Origin: Amylolactobacillus amylophilus DSM 20533 = JCM 1125
GTDB taxonomy: Bacteria > Bacillota > Bacilli > Lactobacillales > Lactobacillaceae
Assembly (NCBI RefSeq): GCF_001936335.1
Contig: NZ_CP018888.1
Coordinates: 248,001-312,000, forward strand
DNA: 64,000 nucleotides
Reading direction: 5' to 3'
The notes under the pieces are model-generated. The model did not search any database. It had not been told where the DNA came from and saw only the letters and a program-made list of their open reading frames with translations. The translations under genes were made by a program, and so were the position numbers. Shown here piece after piece: positions 1 to 12,368 of the stretch (within the stretch, counting starts at the first letter, position 1; each line of letters starts with the position of its first letter).

Positions 1-1
1 T

Positions 2-409
2 GGGTTCAATAACAAACTGATTGTAGGTAGTCCAAAAAGCACAAAAAGTAAACGTACAGTTCCCATTTCAGACAACCTATTAACCGAATTGAGAAAATAT
101 AAACTGGCCAATGCTGAATTTGATAAACTTTTTCACACATATAAGGATACGTACGTTAGTCTATCAAAACCGGCACAATGGCTAAGGCAAGTTTATGATA
201 AGAATAAATCACTACGGCATATTACGACCCACAGATTTAGGCACACTTTTGCTAGTTTACTGTTTGAGAGTAATCCAAATATTAAGCCAACTGATGTTCA
301 AAAAATTCTTGGCCACGAAACCGTTGAGATGACTTTAAATATATATACCCATGTGACTAGCGATAGTGAAGCTCGTGTAACCAATGCAATTAATTTATTA
401 AATTTTTAG
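2..409 (+). CDS. Tyrosine recombinase/integrase, C-terminal part (cut by window edge)
   Basis: The reading frame is open to the first base of the window, so only the last 135 residues are seen. It carries a run typical of the core of phage and ICE integrases: a Lys/Ser/Arg-rich beta-hairpin (KSTKSKRTVPI), then the HxxR box (THRFRHTFAS), the LGH box (ILGHETVEMT) and the nucleophile Tyr in LNIYTHV near the C-terminus. All residues of the catalytic C-terminal domain that fall in this part are intact, so the gene may be functional. Such enzymes excise and integrate prophages or conjugative elements; the element would extend to the left of the window. A TTG at 89 is not the real start. Confidence 0.93.
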   Translation, partial: GFNNKLIVGSPKSTKSKRTVPISDNLLTELRKYKLANAEFDKLFHTYKDTYVSLSKPAQWLRQVYDKNKSLRHITTHRFRHTFASLLFESNPNIKPTDVQKILGHETVEMTLNIYTHVTSDSEARVTNAINLLNF

Positions 410-789
410 TCTGCCAAAAGTCTGCCAAAAACTTACTCAACGTTTATAAATCACTCTTAATAAAGGCTTATCTAATAATAGAGTACGCTACCCTTATTCT
501 CCGTTTTAGTGTTTATACACTTTCGTAAACGTTCGTAATGTTGATTTAACGTCATTTTGTCTTTGCCTATTTTCATAGATATTCAGATTTATGTAGTCAA
601 AATATAGTCAGAGTCTTAATTATCGCACCATTTAACAAAAATCCCCCTATCGATTATTCGCTGAAGGAGATTTTTTTATTTAACAACATTTGAAACTTTT
701 CAATAGTTTCAGTAATTTCAGCAATAAAAATAAGCCTAACCCTTAGCGGGAAGAGCTTACCAGTTCAGCCGGCGTACATACAGGCACGC
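410..789. other. Gene-free stretch after the integrase
   Basis: I see no convincing gene. Directly after the integrase stop there is a short direct repeat, TCTGCCAAAA twice in tandem (about 410-430). Later comes an imperfect hairpin with T-runs (637-678). The stretch probably holds the right end of the element encoding the integrase, but I could not identify an attachment core. Confidence 0.5.
637..678 (+). terminator. Possible bidirectional terminator
   Basis: Left arm AAAATCCCC and right arm GGAGATTTT pair with one mismatch around a long loop, followed by seven T on the plus strand and a T-run on the other strand. It lies between the integrase (plus) and the DUF3800 remnant (minus), which converge here. 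The long loop makes this a weak call. Confidence 0.4.
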
Positions 790-1005
790 TTAATTTGGAA
801 GTCTGATTAATTTTGAGGCTTTTAACTCCACTTCCATACCTATTTTGTTACGAATATTTCTGATCAAACTTTTATACTTTCTACTGGCTTTGTCACGATT
901 TTCTCTCCCAATAAAAACGTATCCTGCATACACAAAATATTCTTCCTTGGAATTATTGTGAAGAACACCCGAATCATCAAAATAGTAATATAAATGTTGA
1001 ACCAT
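790..1005 (-). pseudogene. DUF3800-type protein, truncated N-terminal fragment
   Basis: The 71-residue product begins with a DUF3800-like N-terminus: a strand with a Tyr/Phe-rich run followed by DDSG (YYYFDDSGVLH), then YFVYAGYVFIG and a basic helix ending in ELKASKL. Family members are usually well over 200 residues and contain further acidic residues of an RNase H-like fold, so this is only the first third. It stops shortly after the ELKAS element, consistent with truncation. DUF3800 genes are common cargo of mobile elements, which fits the neighbouring integrase. Function is not established and the fragment is probably inactive. An in-frame TTG one codon upstream is an alternative start. 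Confidence 0.6.
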
Positions 1006-1123
1006 CAAAATTCCAAACCTTATCGTTTTAAATCAGTATATCGTATATTATCCCACAAAAATAGCCACCACCAAACGGTGAGGGTTGTTTTTTGGCGCCG
1101 CTCATATATATATTTTAAAAGCA

Positions 1124-1155
1124 AAAGAAAAAAGCCAAGTCTTTCGACTTGGCTC
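1124..1155 (-). terminator. rrn operon 1 terminator
   Basis: On the minus strand AGCCAAGT and ACTTGGCT form a perfect 8-bp stem with a TTTCG-type loop, followed by a T-run. It starts about 7 nt after the 5S 3' end, so operon 1 carries no tRNA genes downstream of its 5S. Confidence 0.9.
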
Positions 1156-1161
1156 AAATGA

Positions 1162-1278
1162 GCGTGGCAACTTCCTATCCTCGCAGGCAGTCTCCCACCA
1201 ACTACTATCGGCGTTAAGAAGCTTAACTTCTGTGTTCGGCATGGGAACAGGTGTATCCTTCTTGCTATCGCCACCACA
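1162..1278 (-). rRNA. rrf: 5S ribosomal RNA (operon 1)
   Basis: The minus strand reads TGTGGTGGCGATAGC at the 5' side, contains the conserved CCGAACACAGAAGTTAAGC segment and ends in GTTGCCACGC, which pairs with the 5' end. Length is about 117 nt. It is identical to the copy at 18271-18387. Ends are placed by helix I pairing and may be off by one or two bases. Confidence 0.95.
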
Positions 1279-1369
1279 CTCTTCTTCTGAGTATTCTCAC
1301 ACTCAAAACTAAATACGATTCTTTTCTAGAAAACCTTTTGCGTTTGCCTATTGTGCTTGCGCTACTTCT

Positions 1370-4278
<2,909 letters not shown>

Positions 4279-4527
4279 ACAAATATTTTTAGTGATTCCT
4301 CACTTCGTTCTCGGCTTTTTCGTTCGCATTGAATATTCCTAGTCGTGCAACTACCACCAATCAATTCGCCTTAAGTCGCCTTCTTCAGTCACTACGTGAC
4401 CTTTGAAGTCTGCCTTAATTGCTCTTTGATTTAACGGTGTCAGCTGCACTCTTTTTTATATTCTCGGTTTTCTTTCTTTGAATCGTATTCAGTTTTCAAT
4501 GTGCTACTCATAGGACTTCTCGTCCTA

Positions 4528-4600
4528 TGGAGGTTAACGGGATCGAACCGATGACCTCCTGCGTGCAAGGCAGGCGCTCTCCCAGCTGAGCTAAACCCCC
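4528..4600 (-). tRNA. tRNA-Ala (TGC)
   Basis: Full cloverleaf: acceptor GGGGGTT/AACCTCC (one G-T pair), anticodon loop CTTGCAC, T-loop GGTTCGATCC, discriminator A. It lies in the 16S-23S spacer of operon 1 only. CCA is not encoded. It is the only tRNA-Ala in the window. Confidence 0.97.
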
Positions 4601-4630
4601 ATATCTTATTCCTAGCTTCCGTAAAAGCTA

Positions 4631-4704
<74 letters not shown>

Positions 4705-4824
4705 GATTTCGCTTGAATTTTAGATATTCTGTTCTTGAGAGTAAACCTCTCAAAACTAAACAAAGTTTCTCGTGTGCTTTTGTCGCGTGGCTTCCACGTA
4801 TTCCTACGCTTCTTCCCACTCGCT

Positions 4825-6407
<1,583 letters not shown>

Positions 6408-6558
6408 TCTTGAGATATTCTTCAAATAGCTCTTAGTTTTATTGTTTATTCACGAATTGACTTCGCTTAAATCTTTAGGGGTTTGACCCCCCGCACACTT
6501 AAATCGAAACTTTGTTCAGTTTTCAAAGGTCTACTGCGTCGCCGTTGACGACTTATAA

Positions 6559-6587
6559 ATGTTACCACGTCGCTCTAGGATTTGCAA
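6559..6587 (-). promoter_or_regulatory. rrn operon 1 promoter P3 (proximal)
   Basis: TTGCAA, 17-bp spacer, TAACAT on the minus strand. It is followed by the motif AAGTCGTCAA, which also follows P1 of both rRNA operons. The transcript then enters a leader with a boxA-like element (minus strand GACCTTTGAAAACTG, about 6516-6531). The leader is identical between the operons from about 6535 to the 16S start. Confidence 0.8.
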
Positions 6588-6651
6588 GCGCTTTTTAAAT
6601 CGCATTTGATGCTTTTCTTAAGCTCTTGTTTTCTCCCGACAACAAGATAAT

Positions 6652-6680
6652 ACTTTACCAGAACGTCGTTTGCTTTGCAA
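6652..6680 (-). promoter_or_regulatory. rrn operon 1 promoter P2
   Basis: TTGCAA, 17-bp spacer, TAAAGT on the minus strand. The -10 box is weaker than in the two flanking promoters. The roughly regular 90-100 bp spacing of the three promoters supports the call. Confidence 0.55.
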
Positions 6681-6749
6681 GAAGTTTTTTTAACTTCTAG
6701 CTCAGCTCGCCTTGACTTGCTTTCGCTTGTCCTCTTGACGACTTGAACT

Positions 6750-6778
6750 ATGTTACCTGATTCTTTTTATAAATGCAA
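6750..6778 (-). promoter_or_regulatory. rrn operon 1 promoter P1 (distal)
   Basis: TTGCAT, 17-bp spacer, TAACAT on the minus strand, followed by TTCAAGTCGTCAAG, a motif shared with P1 of operon 2. The -35 box lies directly beside the T-run of the ltaS terminator, so ltaS and the rRNA operon are packed with no spare sequence. Confidence 0.8.
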
Positions 6779-6807
6779 GAAAAAAAGAACAGCATTTGCT
6801 ATTCTTT
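6779..6807 (-). terminator. ltaS terminator overlapping its stop codon
   Basis: On the minus strand AAGAATAGC pairs with GCTGTTCTT (one G-T pair) around AAAT, followed by a run of T. The left arm contains the last two ltaS codons and the TAG stop, so the hairpin forms from coding sequence. It insulates ltaS from the strong rrn promoters that start right after it. Confidence 0.85.
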
Positions 6808-8889
6808 TAATTCTGGCGCGTCAGTCTTATATTTATCAAAGGTTGAGACGCCTTTATTTTGTTTTAGTAAACTAGTCGTCGTAGTTTTATCCAACTTTTC
6901 TAGGAGTTTTTGCGTGTCCTTGACCGTGTATGAATACTTGGATTTGTCTATCTTCTTGAACCACTTCGGCTCATAAAAGCGCAATAAATCCCCGGTAATC
7001 ACACGATCTGACAAAGATAACTCTGAGGTCACGCTATTGGCGATAGTCGCTAACTCATCCTTCTCCTCTTTCGTTGGTTTCTTAATCTTCTTACCCGTCT
7101 GAGTGTAGTAATAAGCAGTTGAGACCTTACTGTACTTCGGTGTAACGAAGTCACCATTCCGCTGCGCAACAATTTGGCGATTTGCAGAGGAAAGTAGATC
7201 ATTACCAAACTGAATCGTATTTTCGTTGTTCACTCCAAGAAGATTCAAAAGAGTCGGCAGGACATCAATTTCTCCACCGTATGTGTGATTAACCCCACCT
7301 TTTAATCCGGGCATGTGAAAAATCAACGGTACACGTTGAAATTGTAGATTATCGAAATCATCAAACGTCTTTTGGCCAAATAATTGGGCACTCGCCTTCT
7401 TGTGATTACCAGAAATACCGTAGTGATCCCCATACATCATAATGAGTGAATTGTTGTACAGGCCGGTATCCTTCAAATACTGAATAAATTCACCAAGAGC
7501 CTGATCAAGATAATGTGCTGTTTGTACGTAGCCATCCACAGTAGAATCACCAGTATCCGTCTTCACAATCTGTTGATTCTCCTTGTCAAGTGGGTATGGA
7601 TAGTGATTAGTCACAGTAATGATTTTGGTATAAAACGGCTGAGGTAATTGCTCGATATACTTACTTGACTGCTTAAGGAAGAGCTTATCCTTTAAACCAT
7701 AGTTCAGATAAAAGCCCTTCTTGTTCGTGTAGTCAGCCAAATCGAAGAAAAAGTCATACCCCCAAGACTTATAGGTGTTCTTCCTGTTCCAAAATGAACC
7801 CTTACCACCATGCATGACCGCCGTGGTATAGCCTTGTTGCCCCAGAATTGCCGGTGCAGCTTCGAACGTGTTGGCCGTACCATAGAGCGACATTGCAGAG
7901 CCTGAAGGTAACCCAAACAAGGAGTTCTCAAGCATCATCTCCGCATCACTAGTCTTACCCTGACCAACCTGATTAAAGAAGTTATCAAAACTGAGCGTAT
8001 TTTGGTCAGCCACTAACTTATTAAGATTTGGTGTTACTTCTTGCCCATCAACCTTATAGTTGATGAGGAACTGTTGGAAACTCTCTAGGTGGATGACAAA
8101 AACGTTTTTATTCTTCGCAACACCTGTATAAGCAGGATTTGGCGTTGCACGATACTTCTCGATGTAATCCTGCACGGTTTTTAGATCGCTGGCATTAGCC
8201 TTCGCCATCACAGCAGTGGTCTGTGCAGTCTTGACCCCATCATAGACGGCATAGGTATTTAAGCCCAGGTACTTCACGATATAATTATTATCGAAAGTTC
8301 TGGTCAATAATCCAGAGCGATCAGTCTGGGCCATTGTAAGGTTGAGCCCGATTAACAGGCCCGAGAGCGCCACAACCATGAAACTAGTCCTTGGTCGGAC
8401 GATGCGATTATCAATTCGAATTAGCTTGAATGACACTAGCAAAATTAAGAGGACAACATCTAGGAATGCTAGAAAGTCGGTTGGCAAAAGAATACCGATA
8501 ATGCTGTTACTGAGGTTATCAGAGGCTGAGCCCGAACTCTTGATAATGGACATTGAGAGAAAATCGGAGAATTCTCGATAGTAGAGGATGTTGGCAAATA
8601 ACCACAGCGAGAGCAAGAAATCGATTGCTATAATAATCCAATACGATTTACGTCCCTTAAAGAACAACCCAATTCCAAATAAGAGAATGGCTGTGGGGAT
8701 CGGATTAAACAGCAACAAGAACTGCTGCATTGCGCCAGTTGCACCGAGATTGAATTTTGTCTGATAAATCAGATAAGTTTTTAACCAGAATGAAAGTACG
8801 ACAATTGTGAAAAAGCCGATTTTTGTTTTAAAAAGCCAATCGACTAGCTTGATAAATGAGCTAGTCAACCGAGACTTTACGTTAACCAT
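6799..8889 (-). CDS. ltaS: Lipoteichoic acid synthase LtaS
   Basis: A 696-residue membrane enzyme that polymerises glycerol phosphate from phosphatidylglycerol onto a glycolipid anchor outside the membrane. Five hydrophobic segments fill residues 1-190; a signal-peptidase-like site AKANA-S is near residue 233; the rest is an extracellular sulfatase fold. Metal and catalytic residues expected for LtaS are visible: Glu269 in HLES, nucleophile Thr313 in GKTSDAE, and Asp488-His489 in YGDHYG. S. aureus LtaS has 646 residues, so this one carries a modest extension, mainly C-terminal. The ATG follows AAAGGAG. It is last in a block with lafA, lafB and a flippase-like gene, but 85 nt separate it from the previous gene, so it may also have its own promoter. 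Confidence 0.93.
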   Translation of the reverse strand: MVNVKSRLTSSFIKLVDWLFKTKIGFFTIVVLSFWLKTYLIYQTKFNLGATGAMQQFLLLFNPIPTAILLFGIGLFFKGRKSYWIIIAIDFLLSLWLFANILYYREFSDFLSMSIIKSSGSASDNLSNSIIGILLPTDFLAFLDVVLLILLVSFKLIRIDNRIVRPRTSFMVVALSGLLIGLNLTMAQTDRSGLLTRTFDNNYIVKYLGLNTYAVYDGVKTAQTTAVMAKANASDLKTVQDYIEKYRATPNPAYTGVAKNKNVFVIHLESFQQFLINYKVDGQEVTPNLNKLVADQNTLSFDNFFNQVGQGKTSDAEMMLENSLFGLPSGSAMSLYGTANTFEAAPAILGQQGYTTAVMHGGKGSFWNRKNTYKSWGYDFFFDLADYTNKKGFYLNYGLKDKLFLKQSSKYIEQLPQPFYTKIITVTNHYPYPLDKENQQIVKTDTGDSTVDGYVQTAHYLDQALGEFIQYLKDTGLYNNSLIMMYGDHYGISGNHKKASAQLFGQKTFDDFDNLQFQRVPLIFHMPGLKGGVNHTYGGEIDVLPTLLNLLGVNNENTIQFGNDLLSSANRQIVAQRNGDFVTPKYSKVSTAYYYTQTGKKIKKPTKEEKDELATIANSVTSELSLSDRVITGDLLRFYEPKWFKKIDKSKYSYTVKDTQKLLEKLDKTTTTSLLKQNKGVSTFDKYKTDAPELKE

Positions 8890-8974
8890 TAGGTTACTCC
8901 TTTGTTTAAACTACTGTAAAATAATACACTTTTATTGGCTCAAAGCGACAACTCGCGGCCTTTTTTAGTAAAAA

Positions 8975-9982
8975 TTAACTCTTTCGTGGCTTGGCCACGA
9001 GGGCAATCAGGCCAAGAATCATACCCAAAAAGTATGTGACAAATCGCCATAAGAACATTGCCAAAACCATTGAACTCTGATTAGTTAGAAACATCGCAAA
9101 CAATGATTTAAAGCTTAGCTCCGCGCCACCTGTACCGCCAGGAATTGGTACTATTGAAATAATCATCGTTATCATAACGTTTAATATTAGAACTTCAAAG
9201 TAATTAGCTTGCACGCCTACAGCAAGTAAAATGAAGTACGGTACTGAGTAGAACGCCAACCGATCAACGACTGTCAGAATCGTTGAAAAAAGAAGTTTTC
9301 GTCCCGCTCGCTTCAGCTGCATTCCTTCCTCATAGAAGTTGTCAATCTTCGTAATGGTGATATTTTGCCATGCCAATACCTTGTCGGGATTCAGATGGCG
9401 CCCTAGCAAATTAAAGACTGCCCGGACAATGCGCTTAGTCCAATCATACTTAAACATCACCAGCAATAAAAAAATAATTGAGATCGTATGAACGACGAAG
9501 CCAATCAAGATTAAGAAAACAAGGCCTGAAAATTGCTGCATCATTAAGTCAAAGCCGAAAAACAGGGTCAGGACGTAACTAACGAGGACAACAAACTGAA
9601 AGATGATAAACTTCATCAGCAAGATAGACGTCGCTCGGCCGCCTTCCACACCCATCTGAACGAGGCCGACCAACTGTGCTGGTTGCCCACCGGATGCCAT
9701 TGGCGTAATCGCATTAAAGAGTGCCTGCATCGCAGGTACCCGCAGAAACGCCCATTTTTTATTTCTTGGAAATCTGCGATCCCGCTCCAGAATATAGAAG
9801 ATTAGCGAGTCGGTCACAAATGAAACTAACATGACTAAGATAGCCACTAGAAAAAATCTGCTATTGAATCGGGCCAATGCGTGACCAACCGACTCAAAAT
9901 CAAGGTCAGAAATCTCATACCAGAAGACACCGCCACTAAGGACGAGAACCGCCAGCAAACCCAATACTTGTTTTTTCGACAT
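8975..9982 (-). CDS. Lysylphosphatidylglycerol synthase/flippase-like integral membrane protein (UPF0104, TIGR00374 type)
   Basis: 335 residues with about eight hydrophobic segments resembling the N-terminal flippase half of MprF and YbhN-type proteins; there is no aminoacyl-transferase domain. Motifs typical of the family are NAITPMASGGQPAQ early and PIPGGTGGAE near the C-terminus. The ATG at 9982 is preceded by AGGAG at a good distance and lies 1 nt after the lafB stop; an upstream TTG at 10012 would overlap lafB and has no ribosome binding site. Because it sits between the glycolipid glycosyltransferases and ltaS, a role in moving the glycolipid anchor or phospholipid across the membrane is a reasonable inference, but the family's substrate is not established here. 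Confidence 0.8.
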   Translation of the reverse strand: MSKKQVLGLLAVLVLSGGVFWYEISDLDFESVGHALARFNSRFFLVAILVMLVSFVTDSLIFYILERDRRFPRNKKWAFLRVPAMQALFNAITPMASGGQPAQLVGLVQMGVEGGRATSILLMKFIIFQFVVLVSYVLTLFFGFDLMMQQFSGLVFLILIGFVVHTISIIFLLLVMFKYDWTKRIVRAVFNLLGRHLNPDKVLAWQNITITKIDNFYEEGMQLKRAGRKLLFSTILTVVDRLAFYSVPYFILLAVGVQANYFEVLILNVMITMIISIVPIPGGTGGAELSFKSLFAMFLTNQSSMVLAMFLWRFVTYFLGMILGLIALVAKPRKS

Positions 9983-9983
9983 T

Positions 9984-11030
9984 CTATCTCCTAATTTGAC
10001 CCAATTTAACACCCTGATCGTACTGATCCTGATAAAATTGCTGCCAAATTCTAGTTAGGTTCTCCTCAGAATATTTAGATGAAGCCTCATTCGATTTTTG
10101 CTTGTATTCCTCTAAAATATTTGGGTGAGCCAGGACGTTTTTAATTTGGGCATCGAGCGCCGCATAATCAGCACCGGTGAGATAATAGCCGTCAATAATT
10201 GCGCGGTAGAGGTCTAAATCACGCAACAATACAGGTGCGCCACAACTGAACGCCTCAAGCACAGACATTGGAAATAGTTCATCAAATGACGGCAAGAGGA
10301 ATAGGTTGCATATATTGCAGTAATCCACTAGCCTGTTTCGATCAATGATACCGGTGAAAATGACATTTGCTGGTGGATTGTCGACCAGCTCCTTGTAATG
10401 ATCATAACCATCAGTTATTTTGCCGAAAGAGAAGCCTCCGGCCCAAATGAATTGGATCTCTGGATTATTTCTGGCCAACTTCACAAAGTCGTCGACACCC
10501 TTTCTTTCTTGGACCTGGCCGTCTCCAAAAATTACAAATTTGTCTGCTGGAATCCCAAGCTCTGCCCTAATCTTCTGCTTTTCCTCAGCTGATTTCTCAT
10601 AGAAGACCGATTTTGTGACGAAGTTTGGAATATACGCAATTTTTTCTCTTTTCAAACCATGAGCGACCAATTTATCGATAAAAATTGGGTTGACCACCAC
10701 AATCTGGTCCATTCTTTTGTAGAAAGAAATCACGTATTTATAGAAAATTTGCATCATAAACTGCGGCAATTTAATACTGCCTGCCAGTGTTTCGGGTAGA
10801 AAGTGGACGTAGCCAATCTTTCTGCCGCGCTTCTTACTGAAACTGTTCAGGTAAAACGTAGGGTTAATAGTGTGATAGTGTGTGAGATCAACCCGCTGAT
10901 GTTGGTTAATCGTCACCTCAAATTTATCCGCCAGATGAGTTTTCAAGAGGCGGATTAATTCTAGATAGGCGCTACCCACACCCTGACCTTTGACCGAGTC
11001 AGCTTCAGAAAACATATTAATTTTGATCAT
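9984..11030 (-). CDS. lafB: Glycolipid glycosyltransferase, second step (LafB-like, GT4)
   Basis: 348-residue GT4-family glycosyltransferase. It starts MIKINMFSEADSVKGQGVG and keeps the donor-site motif ELFPMSVLE (an E-x7-E) in the C-terminal Rossmann domain. The Lactobacillus LafB / enterococcal BgsA group adds a second sugar to monoglucosyl-diacylglycerol, giving the glycolipid that anchors lipoteichoic acid; whether the added sugar is galactose or glucose cannot be told from sequence. The start at 11030 overlaps lafA by 14 bp and is preceded by AGGA; an upstream in-frame start at 11051 is less likely. Tight coupling with lafA supports a joint pathway. Confidence 0.85.
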   Translation of the reverse strand: MIKINMFSEADSVKGQGVGSAYLELIRLLKTHLADKFEVTINQHQRVDLTHYHTINPTFYLNSFSKKRGRKIGYVHFLPETLAGSIKLPQFMMQIFYKYVISFYKRMDQIVVVNPIFIDKLVAHGLKREKIAYIPNFVTKSVFYEKSAEEKQKIRAELGIPADKFVIFGDGQVQERKGVDDFVKLARNNPEIQFIWAGGFSFGKITDGYDHYKELVDNPPANVIFTGIIDRNRLVDYCNICNLFLLPSFDELFPMSVLEAFSCGAPVLLRDLDLYRAIIDGYYLTGADYAALDAQIKNVLAHPNILEEYKQKSNEASSKYSEENLTRIWQQFYQDQYDQGVKLGQIRR

Positions 11031-12204
11031 CAAAAATATCCTGTCCTTCATTTGCTTTGTATGCGAAGTTGGCGATGATTTCTTGATAGTTTTCTATCAT
11101 GGCACTTGCAAATCTATCGGATGAGACGCTGTCCAATTTCTCAGCTAACAGAGCAGGATCGATTCTCCCCGGTCCCATCTTTAAGTAGTCTAAAATCTCA
11201 GTTAACATTTGGTCCTTACTTTTGAACGTGACGCCGAATTCAGCCGTATCAAAGAGGTTTTCAGTGTAATCAGTACTAAAAACTACACTCTTTGTGCCGG
11301 CTGCCATCGCCTCAACGTAAGTCAGTCCCTGGGCCTCGGTGTCACTGGCAGAGACAAACAGGTCCGCCATTCGATAATAATTACCGACATCGGTGTGTTC
11401 AACATTACCGGTGAAAATCACGTTGTCCTCGATCGAAAGGCGCTCAACCTGATCTACCAGCATGTCCATATCCGGTCCATCACCCGCAACCACCAGTTTG
11501 ACCGTCGGAAATGTTTCCAAGATTTCCGGTAAAACATCTAAGATATGATCAATCTTCTTCTCCGCGGCAACCCTACTCAAAGTCAGAATCAGGGGCGTAT
11601 CTTCTGCCAAGCCCAACTCTTTTCGAACATCCCTCTTCGAATTCTCATTAATGCGTGAAATATCCACACCGGTAGGAATCACGGTAATGGGCGATTTGAT
11701 TCCATAACGTTCAAGCGTCCGCTTAACCAGCTTACTAGGCGCGACAACTCCGTCATCGTTATGCATGAAGGCCCGGGCAAATTGCTTAACATGCACCGGC
11801 TTCAATAATTTACCATTTAGCACGTAATGGAGATAATCCTCGTACATCGTATGAAAAGTGTGCACACACGGAATCTTCAACGAATGTGCCACATATTTAC
11901 CAATCAGCCCCATGGAGAACTCGGTTTGGGTGTGAACGATGTCTAGGTCCAGTTCGCGCGCCACCTGCGTTGCATGAAATAAGCCACGAATAGCAATTCG
12001 CCGGTCCGTAAAGCTCACGAACGGCACGCTTTGAAACCGGAAGATATTTGGTTCAACGGTCGCCTTGTCCATGTGTGGGTCCGTGGTGGTGAAAATAAAG
12101 ACGGAATGACCTTGTTTCTCAAGACCAGTTTTCAATGTCTGGATCGACGTGGCCACCCCACTCACTTGGGGAAAATAGGTATCTGTAAAAATCCCAATAT
12201 TCAA
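11017..12204 (-). CDS. lafA: 1,2-diacylglycerol 3-alpha-glucosyltransferase (LafA-like, GT4)
   Basis: 395 residues. It begins MNIGIFTDTYFPQVSGVATSI, the classical N-terminus of GT4 diacylglycerol glucosyltransferases with the glycine-rich acceptor loop, and has EAQGLTYVE (E-x7-E) near residue 290 in the UDP-sugar domain. It transfers glucose to diacylglycerol at the inner membrane face, the first step of the glycolipid anchor of lipoteichoic acid. The start is TTG at 12204 behind GGAGG; the frame is open 19 codons further upstream but that part overlaps the promoter. First gene of the lafA-lafB-flippase-ltaS block. Confidence 0.88.
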   Translation of the reverse strand: MNIGIFTDTYFPQVSGVATSIQTLKTGLEKQGHSVFIFTTTDPHMDKATVEPNIFRFQSVPFVSFTDRRIAIRGLFHATQVARELDLDIVHTQTEFSMGLIGKYVAHSLKIPCVHTFHTMYEDYLHYVLNGKLLKPVHVKQFARAFMHNDDGVVAPSKLVKRTLERYGIKSPITVIPTGVDISRINENSKRDVRKELGLAEDTPLILTLSRVAAEKKIDHILDVLPEILETFPTVKLVVAGDGPDMDMLVDQVERLSIEDNVIFTGNVEHTDVGNYYRMADLFVSASDTEAQGLTYVEAMAAGTKSVVFSTDYTENLFDTAEFGVTFKSKDQMLTEILDYLKMGPGRIDPALLAEKLDSVSSDRFASAMIENYQEIIANFAYKANEGQDIFDDQN

Positions 12205-12226
12205 TGTACTACCTCCGATAAGAATG

Positions 12227-12255
12227 ATTATAAAGTTATTCCTAGACCGATGCAA
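12227..12255 (-). promoter_or_regulatory. lafA promoter
   Basis: TTGCAT, 17-bp spacer, TATAAT on the minus strand, 22 nt upstream of the TTG start of lafA. The perfect -10 box and good spacing make this a likely vegetative promoter for the LTA block. Confidence 0.8.
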
Positions 12256-12303
12256 TTTCATAACAAAAATGTAAGACTAATTTTAAGCTTTTTGACATCA
12301 AAA

Positions 12304-12335
12304 AAAGATCGCCTATCAATTAAGAAAGGCGAGCT
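12304..12335 (-). terminator. Terminator after the MupG/EIIA chimera
   Basis: Minus strand: TCGCCT and AGGCGA form a 6-bp stem around a 12-nt loop, followed by a T-run. It separates the decayed PTS locus from the lafA promoter. Confidence 0.8.
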
Positions 12336-12368
12336 TCTACTTCGAAACAACTAGCGTGTTTCATACAA

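Noticed and set aside
9983-10012. Upstream TTG start for the UPF0104 membrane protein
   Set aside because: It overlaps the lafB coding end and lacks a ribosome binding site, whereas the ATG at 9982 has AGGAG.
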